The notes beneath the pieces were generated by a model. It was not told the DNA's origin, did not search any database, and saw nothing but the letters and a program-made list of their open reading frames with translations. This document shows, in pieces, positions 1 to 8,820 of a stretch of 64,000 nt of DNA (the first letter of the stretch is position 1; each line of letters starts with the position of its first letter). Made by a program: the position numbers and the translations under genes. The stretch is taken from assembly GCF_039655775.1 (NCBI RefSeq), contig NZ_JBBYXJ010000002.1:1178001-1242000 (forward strand), in the 5' to 3' direction. Origin of the DNA: Iodidimonas sp. SYSU 1G8. GTDB taxonomy: Bacteria > Pseudomonadota > Alphaproteobacteria > SMXS01.

Positions 1-792
1 CCCGATCCCCAGCGCCTTACAGAACTTGGCCCATGCGCCGGGCATGGGCGCCATGTTCACATGGCCGTCCGCCGTGCGGAAGCAGCCCATGGGCACGGCG
101 GTGGGGTGATCGTTGCCGGCCTGTCCCGGCACCTCGCCCCTGATCAGCCAGCGCGCGGCCTGGAAGTCGAGCATGAATATCTGGGACTCCAGCAGCGACG
201 TCGTCACCCACTGCCCTTCGCCGGACACCTCCCGCTCCAGCAACGCGGTCAGCGTTCCGTTCGCGGCCAGCAGCCCTGACGCCATGTCCGACACCGCGAT
301 GCCGGCCCGCATCGGTCCGCGTCCGGCCTCGCCGGTGATCGACATCATGCCGCCCATGCCCTGCGCGATCTGGTCGAGTCCCGGGCGGTCCGCATAGGGA
401 CCATCCTGGCCGAAACCGGAAATGCTGACATAGACGAGGTGCGGATTATCCGCCTTCAGCGTCTCGTAGTCGATGCCCAGCCTGCGTTTCACGTCGGGCC
501 GATAATTCTCGATGAGCACGTCCGCCTTGCACGCCAGGCGTCGCAGGACGGCGACGCCGTCGGGTGCCTTCAGGTCGAGCGTCAAGCTGCGCTTGTTGCG
601 GTGCAGATTCTGGAAGTCCGGGTCGTGCCGGCTGGCGAAATCGGCAGGCTCTCCCGCCGAAGGCGGCGCCTCTACCCGGATCACATCGGCGCCCCAGTCG
701 GCCAGCTGCCGCGCGCAGGTCGGCCCGGCGCGGGCACGCGTCAGGTCGATCACGGTAAAACGGGACAAGGCGGACGAGGCGCGGACATTCAT
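1..792 (-). CDS. CaiB/BaiF family CoA-transferase (C-terminus outside window)
   Basis: Type III CoA-transferase that moves CoA between an acyl-CoA and a free acid. The minus-strand frame is open from an ATG at 792 to the window edge, giving 264 N-terminal residues of a family usually near 380-410. Visible family features are the early VIDLTRARAGP segment, the GADVIRVE strand, the NKRSLTLDLK segment, the ENYRPDV stretch, and an Asp at residue 169 in VSDMASG. That is the position of the catalytic aspartate in formyl-CoA transferase. The substrate cannot be told. No partner gene is visible, because the 3' side lies outside the window and the next gene upstream is unrelated. Confidence 0.9.
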   Translation of the reverse strand, partial: MNVRASSALSRFTVIDLTRARAGPTCARQLADWGADVIRVEAPPSAGEPADFASRHDPDFQNLHRNKRSLTLDLKAPDGVAVLRRLACKADVLIENYRPDVKRRLGIDYETLKADNPHLVYVSISGFGQDGPYADRPGLDQIAQGMGGMMSITGEAGRGPMRAGIAVSDMASGLLAANGTLTALLEREVSGEGQWVTTSLLESQIFMLDFQAARWLIRGEVPGQAGNDHPTAVPMGCFRTADGHVNMAPMPGAWAKFCKALGIG

Positions 793-838
793 CGATAACT
801 CTCCCCGCCGCGAGTGTGGCCGCAGCGGCGGGGCCGGG

Positions 839-1762
839 TCAAGGCATGGTCCGGGGTGCGAACCGAGCGGCGATCGGGAAATGATCCGAGCCGATGTATG
901 GAAGGGTCCTGAAGCGGTCGCTCTTTGCGCCTCGGACAAGAATATGGTCGATTTGGATGCCGAGCGGCCTGAACCCGGTAGGCCATGTCCAGGCCATGCC
1001 GGTGCGGTTCGCGGGAGAAAAGCCAGCGCTGATCAGAGGCTTCATAGTGTCTGCCCAGAGCGTGGTGTTCAGGTCGCCGGCAATGATCATGGGCTTGCTG
1101 GTAGCCTCGGCCAAATACAGGATCTCCCGCAGATAGCGCTTCTGGCTATCCGCACCCTGCCGGCCAAGGGGCGGCGGGGGATGGGCTGCGATCAGGACGA
1201 ACGAGCCGAAATCCAGATGGAAAAGTGGAACGCTTCCGGGGTCAACCCGAATGACCCTGCCTTGAAAAGGTCGTTTCGAAAGGACCGCCATGCCGAAATT
1301 ATCCAGTCTCGGATAACTGAGCTGGTGCGGATATTGCGCGTCAGCAAACCTGAGTGCGTCGGTCCACTCGTGGTCTGCCTCCAGCGCGACGAAAATGTCC
1401 GGGGCCTCCCGCTGGATCATGGCGCGAACGGCCTGATGGTCGTTGTTGGAGGACAACAGGTTCGCGGAGATCAGCGATACGGGTTCATCGGATACAGTCT
1501 GGGGCTGACTTTGGACAGTCAGGAGACGTGTCGCGATCAGTCCGCCATTCAAGAGCAGGATGAGACATGCCAACACCACACCCGTCCGGTATCTCAGAGC
1601 AACACCGAAAACGAGGAGGGTAAGACCGGCGACCAGCGCCTGGGGCCTGAAATGATTGAACAGGTCGAAGAACCAGTGCGAGCTGCCCAAAAGGCCGGTG
1701 AGGCTGCACACTCCTGTGAGCGTGGCGAGAGCCAGAACAATACCTTGCAAGACCGATCTCAT
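839..1762 (-). CDS. Membrane-anchored endonuclease/exonuclease/phosphatase (EEP) family protein
   Basis: 307 residues. The N-terminal 80 residues hold about three hydrophobic segments (roughly 5-25, 40-56 and 62-80). An EEP-fold domain follows from about 93 to 300. The metal and catalytic motifs of the fold are present: the ISANLL start, a Glu in LEADHEW, AGDLNTT near 225, QIDHIL near 270 and GSDHFP near 292. The family includes nucleases and phosphodiesterases acting on nucleic acids, phosphoinositides or sphingomyelin, so the substrate is open. The gene starts 2 bases after the SRAP stop codon and is probably co-transcribed with it. Confidence 0.85.
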   Translation of the reverse strand: MRSVLQGIVLALATLTGVCSLTGLLGSSHWFFDLFNHFRPQALVAGLTLLVFGVALRYRTGVVLACLILLLNGGLIATRLLTVQSQPQTVSDEPVSLISANLLSSNNDHQAVRAMIQREAPDIFVALEADHEWTDALRFADAQYPHQLSYPRLDNFGMAVLSKRPFQGRVIRVDPGSVPLFHLDFGSFVLIAAHPPPPLGRQGADSQKRYLREILYLAEATSKPMIIAGDLNTTLWADTMKPLISAGFSPANRTGMAWTWPTGFRPLGIQIDHILVRGAKSDRFRTLPYIGSDHFPIAARFAPRTMP

Positions 1763-1764
1763 CG

Positions 1765-2403
1765 CTACGGATTGTCCGGCAATGTGCCTGGACGGTTCAG
1801 CGCGGGCGAGGCGGGTTCGATCCGGAGCGGCGCGGCCGATGGCGCGAGCAGCGCTTCGTCCGGAGCCTCGAGCCAGCGGTCGATGGCGTCCGCCTCGAGG
1901 ATCACGGGCATGCGGTCGTGGATCGGCTGCATCTGGTCATTGGCCGTCGTGACGATCACCGTGCAGGACAGCGTTCCCAGTGCCAGGTTGCGATCCCACA
2001 GCCCCGCCAGGGACAGCGGCTCTCCATCGGCCCGCGAGATGTTCATGGGCACCCGCGCGCCCTTCTCGCCGGTCCATTCGTAGAAGCTGCTGGCGGTCAC
2101 CACGCAGCGGCGATGGCGCAGCGGATCGCGCCACATCGGCTTGTCCCCGATCCCCTCGGCGCGCGCGTTGAACGTCGCGGCCTTGGGCATTTCGCCGGCC
2201 CAGTGCGGCACCAGACCCCATCGCATCATGCCCGCGTGACGGCCGATATTGCAATGCTTGTCACGACCGCGCAGGACGACCAGCACATCCTCCGTCGGGG
2301 CGATGTTCAGGCGGACCTGAAGGTTCAGCGGCTTGGTGAACAGCAGCCGGTAATAGTCGGCGACATCCGTCCAGGTCAGGGTGCTGGCAAGGCGGCCGCA
2401 CAT
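1765..2403 (-). CDS. SRAP/HMCES-family protein (YedK-like)
   Basis: The SRAP family shields abasic sites in single-stranded DNA by forming a covalent thiazolidine link through Cys2. The protein begins MCGRLAS, so the reactive Cys is in place after Met removal. The other family signatures are visible: NARAEGI near 77, ASSFYEW near 108 and PIHDRMP near 160 with the conserved His. At 212 residues it is close to the usual 210-230. It lies directly ahead of the EEP gene, and the two may form a small DNA-repair-associated unit. That pairing is inferred from spacing only. Confidence 0.92.
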   Translation of the reverse strand: MCGRLASTLTWTDVADYYRLLFTKPLNLQVRLNIAPTEDVLVVLRGRDKHCNIGRHAGMMRWGLVPHWAGEMPKAATFNARAEGIGDKPMWRDPLRHRRCVVTASSFYEWTGEKGARVPMNISRADGEPLSLAGLWDRNLALGTLSCTVIVTTANDQMQPIHDRMPVILEADAIDRWLEAPDEALLAPSAAPLRIEPASPALNRPGTLPDNP

Positions 2404-2413
2404 GGGTGCGCGC

Positions 2414-3043
2414 TCAGCGCCACTCGCCCAGAACCGCCTCGAACGGCGCGGCGCCGCGATTGGTCAGCCGCTGGCGGACCGGCCCGTCGTGCCAGATGGC
2501 GTCGCCCGGCGAAAGCGACAGGGTGCGGGCTCCGTCGGCGCCGGCGATCTCGATCACGCCGCCCGAGATGACGATCAGCAGGCCCGAGAACGCGCAGGCC
2601 ATGTCGCCGGTGGAGGCGTCAGGCTCCAGCACGACGGTATAGGTGCGCACGCGCGGCTTCTCGCTCGCCAGGGTCAGGCCGGGCGCGGACAGGGCGGTCT
2701 CGGCGACGACGGGCGGCGAGGCGAGGATTTCCGCGCCGATCAGCCGCATGTCCGCGTCGCCTTTGTTGGTGACCTGATGCACGATCGGCTTCGTGCGGTG
2801 CGGCATCACCATGATGGTGCCCTTAGCGACGTCGCCGATCTGCGCGTCCTGGCCCAGCGGCTGGTTGCACACATGGGCGCCCGCGATGGCGACGTAAAGC
2901 GTGTCCTCGTTGTGGCTGTGATACAGCGTGACATCGGCGGGCGGGATCAGCACGTCGTAGACATAGGCGTGATCATTGCGGAACCGGAACCGGTGGCGTG
3001 GTTCGTCATGAACCGATACGACGTCTGGCGGTGCATCGGTCAT
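2414..3043 (-). CDS. Cupin-domain protein
   Basis: 209 residues from the ATG at 3043, chosen because AGGAGA precedes it at good spacing; an in-frame ATG further upstream lacks a clear ribosome site. The N-terminal half shows a cupin strand set with a YHSHNEDTLY metal-site-like motif near residue 40. The C-terminal half (FSGLLIVISGG, LSPGDAIWHDGP) looks like a second, degenerate cupin barrel. A bicupin is therefore likely. Function is unknown. Its stop lies 10 bases from the SRAP start on the same strand, so it may head that operon. Confidence 0.75.
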   Translation of the reverse strand: MTDAPPDVVSVHDEPRHRFRFRNDHAYVYDVLIPPADVTLYHSHNEDTLYVAIAGAHVCNQPLGQDAQIGDVAKGTIMVMPHRTKPIVHQVTNKGDADMRLIGAEILASPPVVAETALSAPGLTLASEKPRVRTYTVVLEPDASTGDMACAFSGLLIVISGGVIEIAGADGARTLSLSPGDAIWHDGPVRQRLTNRGAAPFEAVLGEWR

Positions 3044-3477
3044 GGCGCGTTCTCCTGTCGCGGGATACGGAATCTGGACGTCCGGATACCGTACTCGCAT
3101 GCGGCTCCTCAAGCGATATGTGGCCTCCGGGTCTCCCGCGCCGGCTTAACAATTCTTCACACAATGGCCGTTGCCGTTGCCGGAGGCATGACCGACATCT
3201 CCTCTCGATGGCGGTTCGTCAACCGCGTGACAAAACCCATGCAGTCGAGAATGACGCCAGCCGCGATAGCTGCGTCGTCGACATACCGGAAGCGGTCTTC
3301 ACCCCCCTCGGAGACCGCGGCCGCGTCAGGGGCCGGGCTGGAGGCATTATGGCTCCGCCCGGCCCCGTCCACTCCCGTGATATCAAAGAGATCTCCGTAA
3401 TTTGCTTGTTGCCGGACCGTCCGCGGCCGACAATCGGTCTGGCGCGCCGGCGCTCCCCGCACGAGAAGGACGAGGCA
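3044..3477. other. Intergenic region without a recognised gene
   Basis: This 434-base gap separates the divergently transcribed cupin gene and the two-domain small protein, so both promoters should lie here. I see the two ribosome sites at its ends (AGGAGA for the cupin, GAAGGACGAGG for the small protein). No convincing tRNA, hairpin-terminator or coding frame is apparent; the open frames that cross it have no start signal or family features. Confidence 0.5.
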
Positions 3478-3924
3478 ATGAAGTTCGAGACCAGACGGCC
3501 CAAATCGCGCTTTGCCGTTCAGATCGAGTTGCAGGGCATGCACGCCGGCGATCCGTTGCGCGGCAACGTGTTCCTCGATCATGGCGACATTCTTGAAGAC
3601 GTCATTGATTCCGATGCTGCCTTTCTTGTCTTCGAGGATGAGAGCGGCAGCATGCAGCTCATTCAGAAGACCCACATCAAGCGGATCGTCTCGCTGAAGG
3701 ACGAGAGGATCGGGCTGTTGGTCCAGGAACGGCGCGAGGAGCCGGTCGCCATCGTGATCGGCGGCGAGAAGCGCACCGGTCGGCTGCTGCTGACGACCTA
3801 TCAGCGCGTCTCCGATCACATGAACAAGGGCGGCATGTTCACGGCGTTCGCGCCCGATGGCGAGAGCCTGGAGTTCATCAACAAATCGATTATCGACCGG
3901 GTCATCCTCACCCCGAAAGAATGA
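3478..3924 (+). CDS. Small protein of two similar tandem domains (DUF6812-like)
   Basis: 148 residues from an ATG preceded by GAAGGACGAGG. There is no signal peptide or membrane segment. Two stretches of about 45 residues follow the same pattern: a Gly-hydrophobic start (LRGNVFLDHGDILEDVID, then TGRLLLTTYQRVSDHMN), a Phe-centred strand (AAFLVFEDESG, then GMFTAFAPDGE), and an I/LxK-(T/S)xI(K/D)R(I/V) end (IQKTHIKRIVSL, then INKSIIDRVIL). The second copy reminds me of the DUF6812 family. This suggests an internal duplication that forms a pseudo-dimeric beta fold. Function is unknown, and the neighbours on both sides are unrelated. Confidence 0.7.
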   Translation: MKFETRRPKSRFAVQIELQGMHAGDPLRGNVFLDHGDILEDVIDSDAAFLVFEDESGSMQLIQKTHIKRIVSLKDERIGLLVQERREEPVAIVIGGEKRTGRLLLTTYQRVSDHMNKGGMFTAFAPDGESLEFINKSIIDRVILTPKE

Positions 3925-4017
3925 TGGTGCACAGGAAAGCAATTGCGGTCTCGCATGCCGGATGACAGCGTGCGGTGTCACGCTAGGCCACTGCAGGCAT
4001 CACGGGGAGAATCGACG

Positions 4018-4641
4018 ATGAGCACGATCAAGATCTATGGCACGCCCGGTTCGCGAGCGATGCGCACGCTGTGGATGGCGGAAGAACTGCGGCGGGAGGT
4101 CGGCCTCAGCTACGAGCTGGTGCCGACCCATTTCATGAAGGACGCGAAGCAGCCCGCTTTTCTGGCCATTAATCCCAATGGGCGGGTGCCGGCCATGGAC
4201 GATGATGGCTTCGTGCTGTTCGAATCTCTTGCCATCAATCTTTATCTGGCGAAGGCCAACCCGGTCAGTGTCCTGGCGCCGCGAGACCTGCGCGAGGATG
4301 CTCTCGCGACCCAGTGGAGCATGTGGGCCCTGACCGAGCTCGAGGACAACATCATCGCCCTTGTCGCGCGCCATCCGAACATCGCCATGCTGCCGCCGGA
4401 CGAAAAGATCGAAGCCGAGGCGCAGGCGAAACTGGCCCGGCCGCTCAAGGTGCTCGATCAGCACCTGTCCTCCCGTGACTGGCTGGTGGCGGAGCGATTC
4501 ACCGTCGCCGACCTGAACGTGGCCGGCGTCATCGCCCTTTCCACGTTCATTCAGTACGACCTGTCGCCCTATCCGGCGGTGAAGAAATGGTTCGAGGCCG
4601 CCACCGCGCGTCCGGCGTTCGCCGCCGTCCGCGCGATGTAG
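4018..4641 (+). CDS. Glutathione S-transferase family protein
   Basis: 207 residues starting MSTIKIYGTPGSRAMRTLW. The thioredoxin-like N-terminal domain (about 1-85) ends with the conserved NPNGRVPAMDDDGFVLFESLAIN block that binds the gamma-glutamyl part of glutathione. An all-helical C-terminal domain (about 95-205) contains the FTVADLNVAG capping-box motif. The catalytic Ser/Cys/Tyr of the N-terminal loop is probably Ser12. It likely conjugates or isomerises an electrophile in the cytoplasm, which fits the oxygenase-rich region. The substrate is unknown. Confidence 0.9.
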   Translation: MSTIKIYGTPGSRAMRTLWMAEELRREVGLSYELVPTHFMKDAKQPAFLAINPNGRVPAMDDDGFVLFESLAINLYLAKANPVSVLAPRDLREDALATQWSMWALTELEDNIIALVARHPNIAMLPPDEKIEAEAQAKLARPLKVLDQHLSSRDWLVAERFTVADLNVAGVIALSTFIQYDLSPYPAVKKWFEAATARPAFAAVRAM

Positions 4642-4655
4642 CCGGAACGCCGCCT

Positions 4656-5207
4656 TCAGGGCACGCGGTAGCCGTCTTCGGTGATGATGCGGACGGGGTC
4701 GCTGCCATCCCAGTCCATGGCGGCGCGGCGGACCATGTCGTTGCGGGCCATCAGGATCGGCGCCTGGCTGATCACCTCGGTGAAGATGTCGAAATCCTTC
4801 CGCGTGTCGAAATAGGCGAACTTCACCACGCCGTCGGGCGAGCCGCCTTCCATGGCCGTCGGATAGCCCGCCGCTTCGAACACCGCTTGGTCGGATTTGA
4901 AGTCATGCGTGTAGACGCACACATGATGAAAGCCGCTCCGGCCCTCGTCGATCATGTCGCGATAGACGCTGGGCCCTCTGTTGTGTTGCTGGATCAGTTC
5001 CACCTGGACAGGACCCGCCTGGGCAAGCCCGACGGACAGAACCAGCTCCGACGGCGCGCCGCGATACAGCGTACCGGTGAGGTCCAGATGATCGAGCACA
5101 TAGAATGGCCCGACGCCGTAGAAATCGGTCCACTTCTTCATGGCGGCGGCGAGGTCGTCAACCACCCAGGCGTTCTGGAATATGGTCCTGTCGGAAAGCA
5201 GCGTCAT
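4656..5207 (-). CDS. VOC (glyoxalase/bleomycin-resistance fold) family protein
   Basis: 183 residues. The opening FQNAWVVDDLAAAMKKW and the later FHHVCVYTHDFKSD pattern are typical of the glyoxalase_4 branch, with two beta-alpha-beta-beta-beta modules. A metal-ligand-like Gln/His early, HHV near residue 94, and Glu residues late in the chain (FTEVISQ) are visible. It converges on the GST gene, leaving 14 bases between the stops. Family members include lactoylglutathione lyases, ring-cleaving dioxygenases and epimerases. The specific reaction is not determined. Confidence 0.8.
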   Translation of the reverse strand: MTLLSDRTIFQNAWVVDDLAAAMKKWTDFYGVGPFYVLDHLDLTGTLYRGAPSELVLSVGLAQAGPVQVELIQQHNRGPSVYRDMIDEGRSGFHHVCVYTHDFKSDQAVFEAAGYPTAMEGGSPDGVVKFAYFDTRKDFDIFTEVISQAPILMARNDMVRRAAMDWDGSDPVRIITEDGYRVP

Positions 5208-5354
5208 GTGGGGTCCCGTTTATTGGAGTGTGTCGCAGGTGCCGGTTCCGCGCCAGTGTGTGGGTCGGATGGCACGGCGGCAAGACCGATCGGTTGGCGC
5301 TGGGGTCGCGATACACTAGTTTCATCGTCAGCGGGCGACATCAGGGGGCGATCC

Positions 5355-5984
5355 ATGCGGCGGCGGCTGATACACGGAACATTTGCGGCGATCCTGGCGC
5401 TGGCGGCGTCTGGCCCGGCATGGGCCGGCGCCTACGAGGAAGGATTGTCCGCCTATGAACGAGGGGACTTCGCCACGGCCGTGGAGCTCTGGCGGCCTCT
5501 GGCCCATCGGGGCGACGCCGAGGCCGAGGCGGGAATGGGCTTGCTGTTCTCCACGGGCGAGGGTGTGGCGCAGGACTACAAGGAAGCGGCGCGCTGGCTC
5601 CGCTCCGCGGCCGATAAGGGTGATGTGAACGGTCTGCGGACGCTAGGCCACCTCTACAGGCTCGGCCAGGGCGTCGACAAGGACGATGCCAAGGCCGCCA
5701 ATTATTACGGGCTGGCCGCGCAGCAGGGCGATCCCGAGGCTCAAAACAGCCTTGGACTGATGTTCGCGCAGGGGCTCGGCGTGCCGCGTAACTTCGTCGA
5801 GGCCTATACATGGTTCGCGCTCGCGGCGGCGGGTCATTCACCCGAGAATGCCGCCGCGATCGCTTCCGCCGAGCAGAACCGGGATAAGGCCGGCGGGGAA
5901 CTCACGCCGGCTCAGCTGGCCGAGGCGCGCAAGCGCGTCAAGGAGTGGCGGCCCCGGGACTGGGCGACGCTGAACGCCCGATAG
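5355..5984 (+). CDS. Secreted Sel1-repeat protein
   Basis: 209 residues. The ATG at 5355 starts a clear signal peptide (MRRRLIHGTFAAILALAASG, cleavage around AWA-GA). Mature positions 28-150 hold about three Sel1-like helical repeats with the signatures AEAGMGLLFSTGEGVAQDY, LRTLGHLYRLGQGV and AQNSLGLMFAQGLGV. Such repeats form a solenoid that binds other proteins in the periplasm. The tail is charged and helical. It ends one base before the convergent hydrolase stop. The partner is unknown. Confidence 0.88.
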   Translation: MRRRLIHGTFAAILALAASGPAWAGAYEEGLSAYERGDFATAVELWRPLAHRGDAEAEAGMGLLFSTGEGVAQDYKEAARWLRSAADKGDVNGLRTLGHLYRLGQGVDKDDAKAANYYGLAAQQGDPEAQNSLGLMFAQGLGVPRNFVEAYTWFALAAAGHSPENAAAIASAEQNRDKAGGELTPAQLAEARKRVKEWRPRDWATLNAR

Positions 5985-5985
5985 C

Positions 5986-6705
5986 TTACTTCAGCGTGCG
6001 CGCGAACAGGTCCAGCAGCCGTTCCCAGTGGCGCTCGGACATGGCCTCGTCATAGACGCTGAGACCGGGCACCGTGAACCCGTGCTGGGCGCCGGGATAG
6101 ATTTCCACGGTGTGCTTGGTGCCTCCGGCCTCCAGGGCCGATTTCAGGCGTTCAGTCTCGCCGGGTTCCAGCCACGGGTCGATTTCCGACACCCCGACAT
6201 AGATTTCCCCCTGCATTTCGCTGGCGCGTCGATGCGGGCTGTCTGGCTCGTCGATGGCGAGGCGACCGCCATGGAACGATGCCGCGGCGGCGACGCGGTC
6301 GGGAAAGGCGGCGGCCGCCGCCAGGGCAGGAGCGCCGCCCATGCAATAGCCGACGCAGCCGACCTTGTGCCCCTGGACAGCCGGATGATCGCCGAGAAAG
6401 TTCAGAAAAGCCTTGGTGTCGCGATTGGCGGTCGTCGGCGTGATCGTGGCGACCATTGCCATCATCCGGTCGTGATCGGTCGCCAGGTTCAACGGCTCGA
6501 AAGGGTTGAAGCGGTAATACATGTTGGGAAGCAGCACCGCGTAACCATTGGCCACGAGGCGCTCGGCCATGGCGATATACTCGGGACGCAGGCCCAGGCC
6601 GTCCATGAAGATGATGATGGCGGGCGCGGGTCCGTCCTGCGGGTGGAGGAAGTAGCCATCGGCGACACCCTCCGATGTCTCGATAGCGGTGGTCTCCGTC
6701 GGCAT
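5986..6705 (-). CDS. Dienelactone hydrolase family protein
   Basis: 239 residues from the ATG at 6705, chosen because GGAAGGGAAG precedes it; an ATG 15 bases upstream lacks such a site. It is an alpha/beta hydrolase of the DLH type with nucleophile Cys121 in GYCMGG, Asp176 in SEIDPW and His208 in AQHGF, so the Cys-Asp-His triad is complete. Dienelactone hydrolases open the lactone made during chloroaromatic breakdown, but many relatives act on other esters. It diverges from a Rieske oxygenase across a short palindrome at 6760, which hints at shared control. Confidence 0.9.
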   Translation of the reverse strand: MPTETTAIETSEGVADGYFLHPQDGPAPAIIIFMDGLGLRPEYIAMAERLVANGYAVLLPNMYYRFNPFEPLNLATDHDRMMAMVATITPTTANRDTKAFLNFLGDHPAVQGHKVGCVGYCMGGAPALAAAAAFPDRVAAAASFHGGRLAIDEPDSPHRRASEMQGEIYVGVSEIDPWLEPGETERLKSALEAGGTKHTVEIYPGAQHGFTVPGLSVYDEAMSERHWERLLDLFARTLK

Positions 6706-6759
6706 GGTCTTCCCTTCCATCAGTTCAAAGCGTCAGTTTATCACGCTCCCGAAGAAATT

Positions 6760-6773
6760 CAGCACGTGTGCTG
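6760..6773. promoter_or_regulatory. Inverted repeat in the divergent hydrolase/oxygenase promoter region
   Basis: CAGCAC-GT-GTGCTG is a perfect 14-base palindrome centred between the divergent dienelactone hydrolase and Rieske oxygenase genes. It is the most symmetrical sequence in this 146-base gap and has operator-like size. No regulator gene adjoins it, so the binding protein is unknown and chance remains possible. Confidence 0.4.
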
Positions 6774-6851
6774 TATTGTATCGATCGAGTTGCCGGACTA
6801 TGTTCCGGGCTTACGGGACGCCCAGTACGCGATGAGATCGGGAGACGGTAG

Positions 6852-8204
6852 ATGAATATTCAGAATCCGGACGCGCTGAAGCCCGGCGAGGCCCGGACAC
6901 CGGGCCAGAGCACCAAGGACATCATCCTGCGCGACCCGAAGGCGGCGCCGGTCCCGCTGGTGACGGAACAGTACGAGTTCCTCGGCAGCGAGGACATCCC
7001 CTTCGACCGCTACACCTCGCGTGAGTTCTTCGATCTTGAGATGAAGAAGCTCTGGCCGAAGGTCTGGCAGTGGGTGTGCCGCGAGGAACATATTCCCGAA
7101 CCCGGCGACCACATGGTCTACGAGATCGGTGACTATTCCTTCATCATCACCCGCACCGACAGCGGCGAGGTGAAGGCCTACTACAATTCCTGTCTGCACC
7201 GCGGCACCCAGCTGCGCCCCGGCGCGGAAGAGGAAGGTTACGCCCTCTCAGGCAATGATTTCCGCTGCCCCTTCCATGCCTGGACGTGGAACATGGACGG
7301 CACGCTGAAGGATCTGCCCTGCGACTGGGATTTCCCGCACCTCGACAAGGAAAAGCTCTGCCTGCCCGAGGCCAAGGTCGGTCTGTGGGGCGGCTTCGTG
7401 TTCATCAACATGGACCACGACGCCAAACCGCTGGAGGAGTATCTCGAAGTGCTGCCCGAGCACTTCAAGCACTTCTTCCCGCTGGACCGGCGCTATGTGG
7501 AAGTCCATCTTCGCCGTACCCTGCCGTGTAACTGGAAAGCTGGCCTCGAGGCATTTCTCGAGGCGTATCACGTCCGTGAAACCCATATGGGCGGCGATCC
7601 GATCGGCAATGCGCAGACCAACGCCCAGTACGATATCTTCGGCGACAATGTGAACCGCTTCGTTCACACCATCGGCTATCTGGCGCCGAAATGGCCCGAG
7701 CCGGAGACCGAGGAAGACATCGCCAATTCCATGGCGGCGCGGATCATGGCCGCGCAGAAGAACCGCGAGAAGCTCGGTGAGAAGTACGGTGTCGATCTGA
7801 CGAACTATTCCGAGAGCGAGATGCTCGATTCCATCGAGTATTTCGTGTTCCCGAACATGTTCATCTTCCCCGGAATCACCCTGCCGATGATCTACCGTTT
7901 CCGGCCCGCCGGGACCGACGTCGATACCTGCTGGTTCGACCTGATGTTCCTGCGTCCACTCAAGGAGGGCGAGGAACATCCCGAGCCGCCGCGCGTGGTC
8001 AAACTGGGCGTGAACGAGACCTATGATACGGTGCCCAACATGGACAAGCCGCTCGCGGCGGTCTACGAGCAGGACACGTCCAACCTCGAGCGACAGCAGC
8101 GCGGCTTCAAGGCCTCCGCCAAGAAGGCCGAATCCCTGGCCAATTACCAGGAAGCCCGCATCCGTCAGGTTCATATCACGCTGGACAAGTATCTGAAGGC
8201 CTGA
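6852..8204 (+). CDS. Rieske non-heme iron oxygenase, alpha subunit type
   Basis: 450 residues. The Rieske [2Fe-2S] ligands are Cys114-x-His116 (SCLHRGT) and Cys139-xx-His142 (RCPFHAW). The catalytic domain has the mononuclear-iron motif around FLEAYHVRETH, with His240 and His245, and a later Asp as third ligand. It should hydroxylate an organic substrate using electrons from a separate reductase and ferredoxin, neither of which is encoded nearby, and no small beta subunit adjoins. The chain resembles steroid- or phenylpropionate-type oxygenases in layout. The start codon follows a purine-rich GGAGACGG. Confidence 0.92.
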   Translation: MNIQNPDALKPGEARTPGQSTKDIILRDPKAAPVPLVTEQYEFLGSEDIPFDRYTSREFFDLEMKKLWPKVWQWVCREEHIPEPGDHMVYEIGDYSFIITRTDSGEVKAYYNSCLHRGTQLRPGAEEEGYALSGNDFRCPFHAWTWNMDGTLKDLPCDWDFPHLDKEKLCLPEAKVGLWGGFVFINMDHDAKPLEEYLEVLPEHFKHFFPLDRRYVEVHLRRTLPCNWKAGLEAFLEAYHVRETHMGGDPIGNAQTNAQYDIFGDNVNRFVHTIGYLAPKWPEPETEEDIANSMAARIMAAQKNREKLGEKYGVDLTNYSESEMLDSIEYFVFPNMFIFPGITLPMIYRFRPAGTDVDTCWFDLMFLRPLKEGEEHPEPPRVVKLGVNETYDTVPNMDKPLAAVYEQDTSNLERQQRGFKASAKKAESLANYQEARIRQVHITLDKYLKA

Positions 8205-8210
8205 GTACCC

Positions 8211-8726
8211 GTGACGTCACCGGCAGGGCAGCCGCCGCGCCTTTTGGCCGGCGGAACCCTGCCTGCTTATGCTCATCTTCCCGGCGTCACGCCGCATCCG
8301 GTTCGCGATCCCGCGGGCCACTCCCATGGTCTGGATGAACCCGATCCACCGCCACCGGACCCCGCGTGCTGGCGTGACAGCAGAGCCTATCTCCGCGGAA
8401 TCGATCTGTTTAATCACGGTTATTTCTGGGAAGCGCATGAAGCGTGGGAATGTCTCTGGAACGCGTGTGGACGAACCGGACGTACCGCTCTGTTCCTCAA
8501 AGGGCTGATCGCGCTCGCAGCGGCGGGACTGAAACGACGCGGGAAAGCGCCGGGCGGGGCCCGCCATCATGCCGCGCGGGCGCGCGGCCTGTTCCTCCAG
8601 GCCGATCTGGCGTCGGCCGGGACCTTCATGGGCCTCTCATTGGCGGATTTGCATCGCGTGGCGGACAAGCTCGAAGACGAGGGAGCGCGCGCAGACCACC
8701 TCGTTCTCCGTCCGGTCGACGACTGA
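8211..8726 (+). CDS. DUF309-family protein
   Basis: 171 residues with a GTG start 6 bases after the oxygenase stop, so it is probably translationally linked. Residues 60-125 carry the DUF309 signature: DLFNHGYFWEAHEAWECLWN followed by ALFLKGLIALAAAGLK. In this family a helical bundle presents conserved Glu/His residues (here E-AHE-W-E) whose role is not established. The N-terminal 55 residues are Pro-rich and probably disordered. Coupling to an oxygenase gene could mean an accessory role, but the sequence gives no direct support for one. Confidence 0.85.
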   Translation: MTSPAGQPPRLLAGGTLPAYAHLPGVTPHPVRDPAGHSHGLDEPDPPPPDPACWRDSRAYLRGIDLFNHGYFWEAHEAWECLWNACGRTGRTALFLKGLIALAAAGLKRRGKAPGGARHHAARARGLFLQADLASAGTFMGLSLADLHRVADKLEDEGARADHLVLRPVDD

Positions 8727-8820
8727 TCCGGAAAAAAGATGTCGCTGCAGTGGATTACCCTTTCCGTAGCCCTGGAATGCCCGGATAATTTCCGCGCATG
8801 GGTTACGGAGGGAAAAGGTC

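Noticed and set aside
512-2083. A 523-codon plus-strand frame
   Set aside because: It is antisense to the CoA-transferase, EEP and SRAP genes, all supported by motifs.
4587-5354. N-terminal extension of the Sel1 gene back to 4587
   Set aside because: The ATG at 5355 begins a clear signal peptide, and the upstream part is antisense to the VOC gene.
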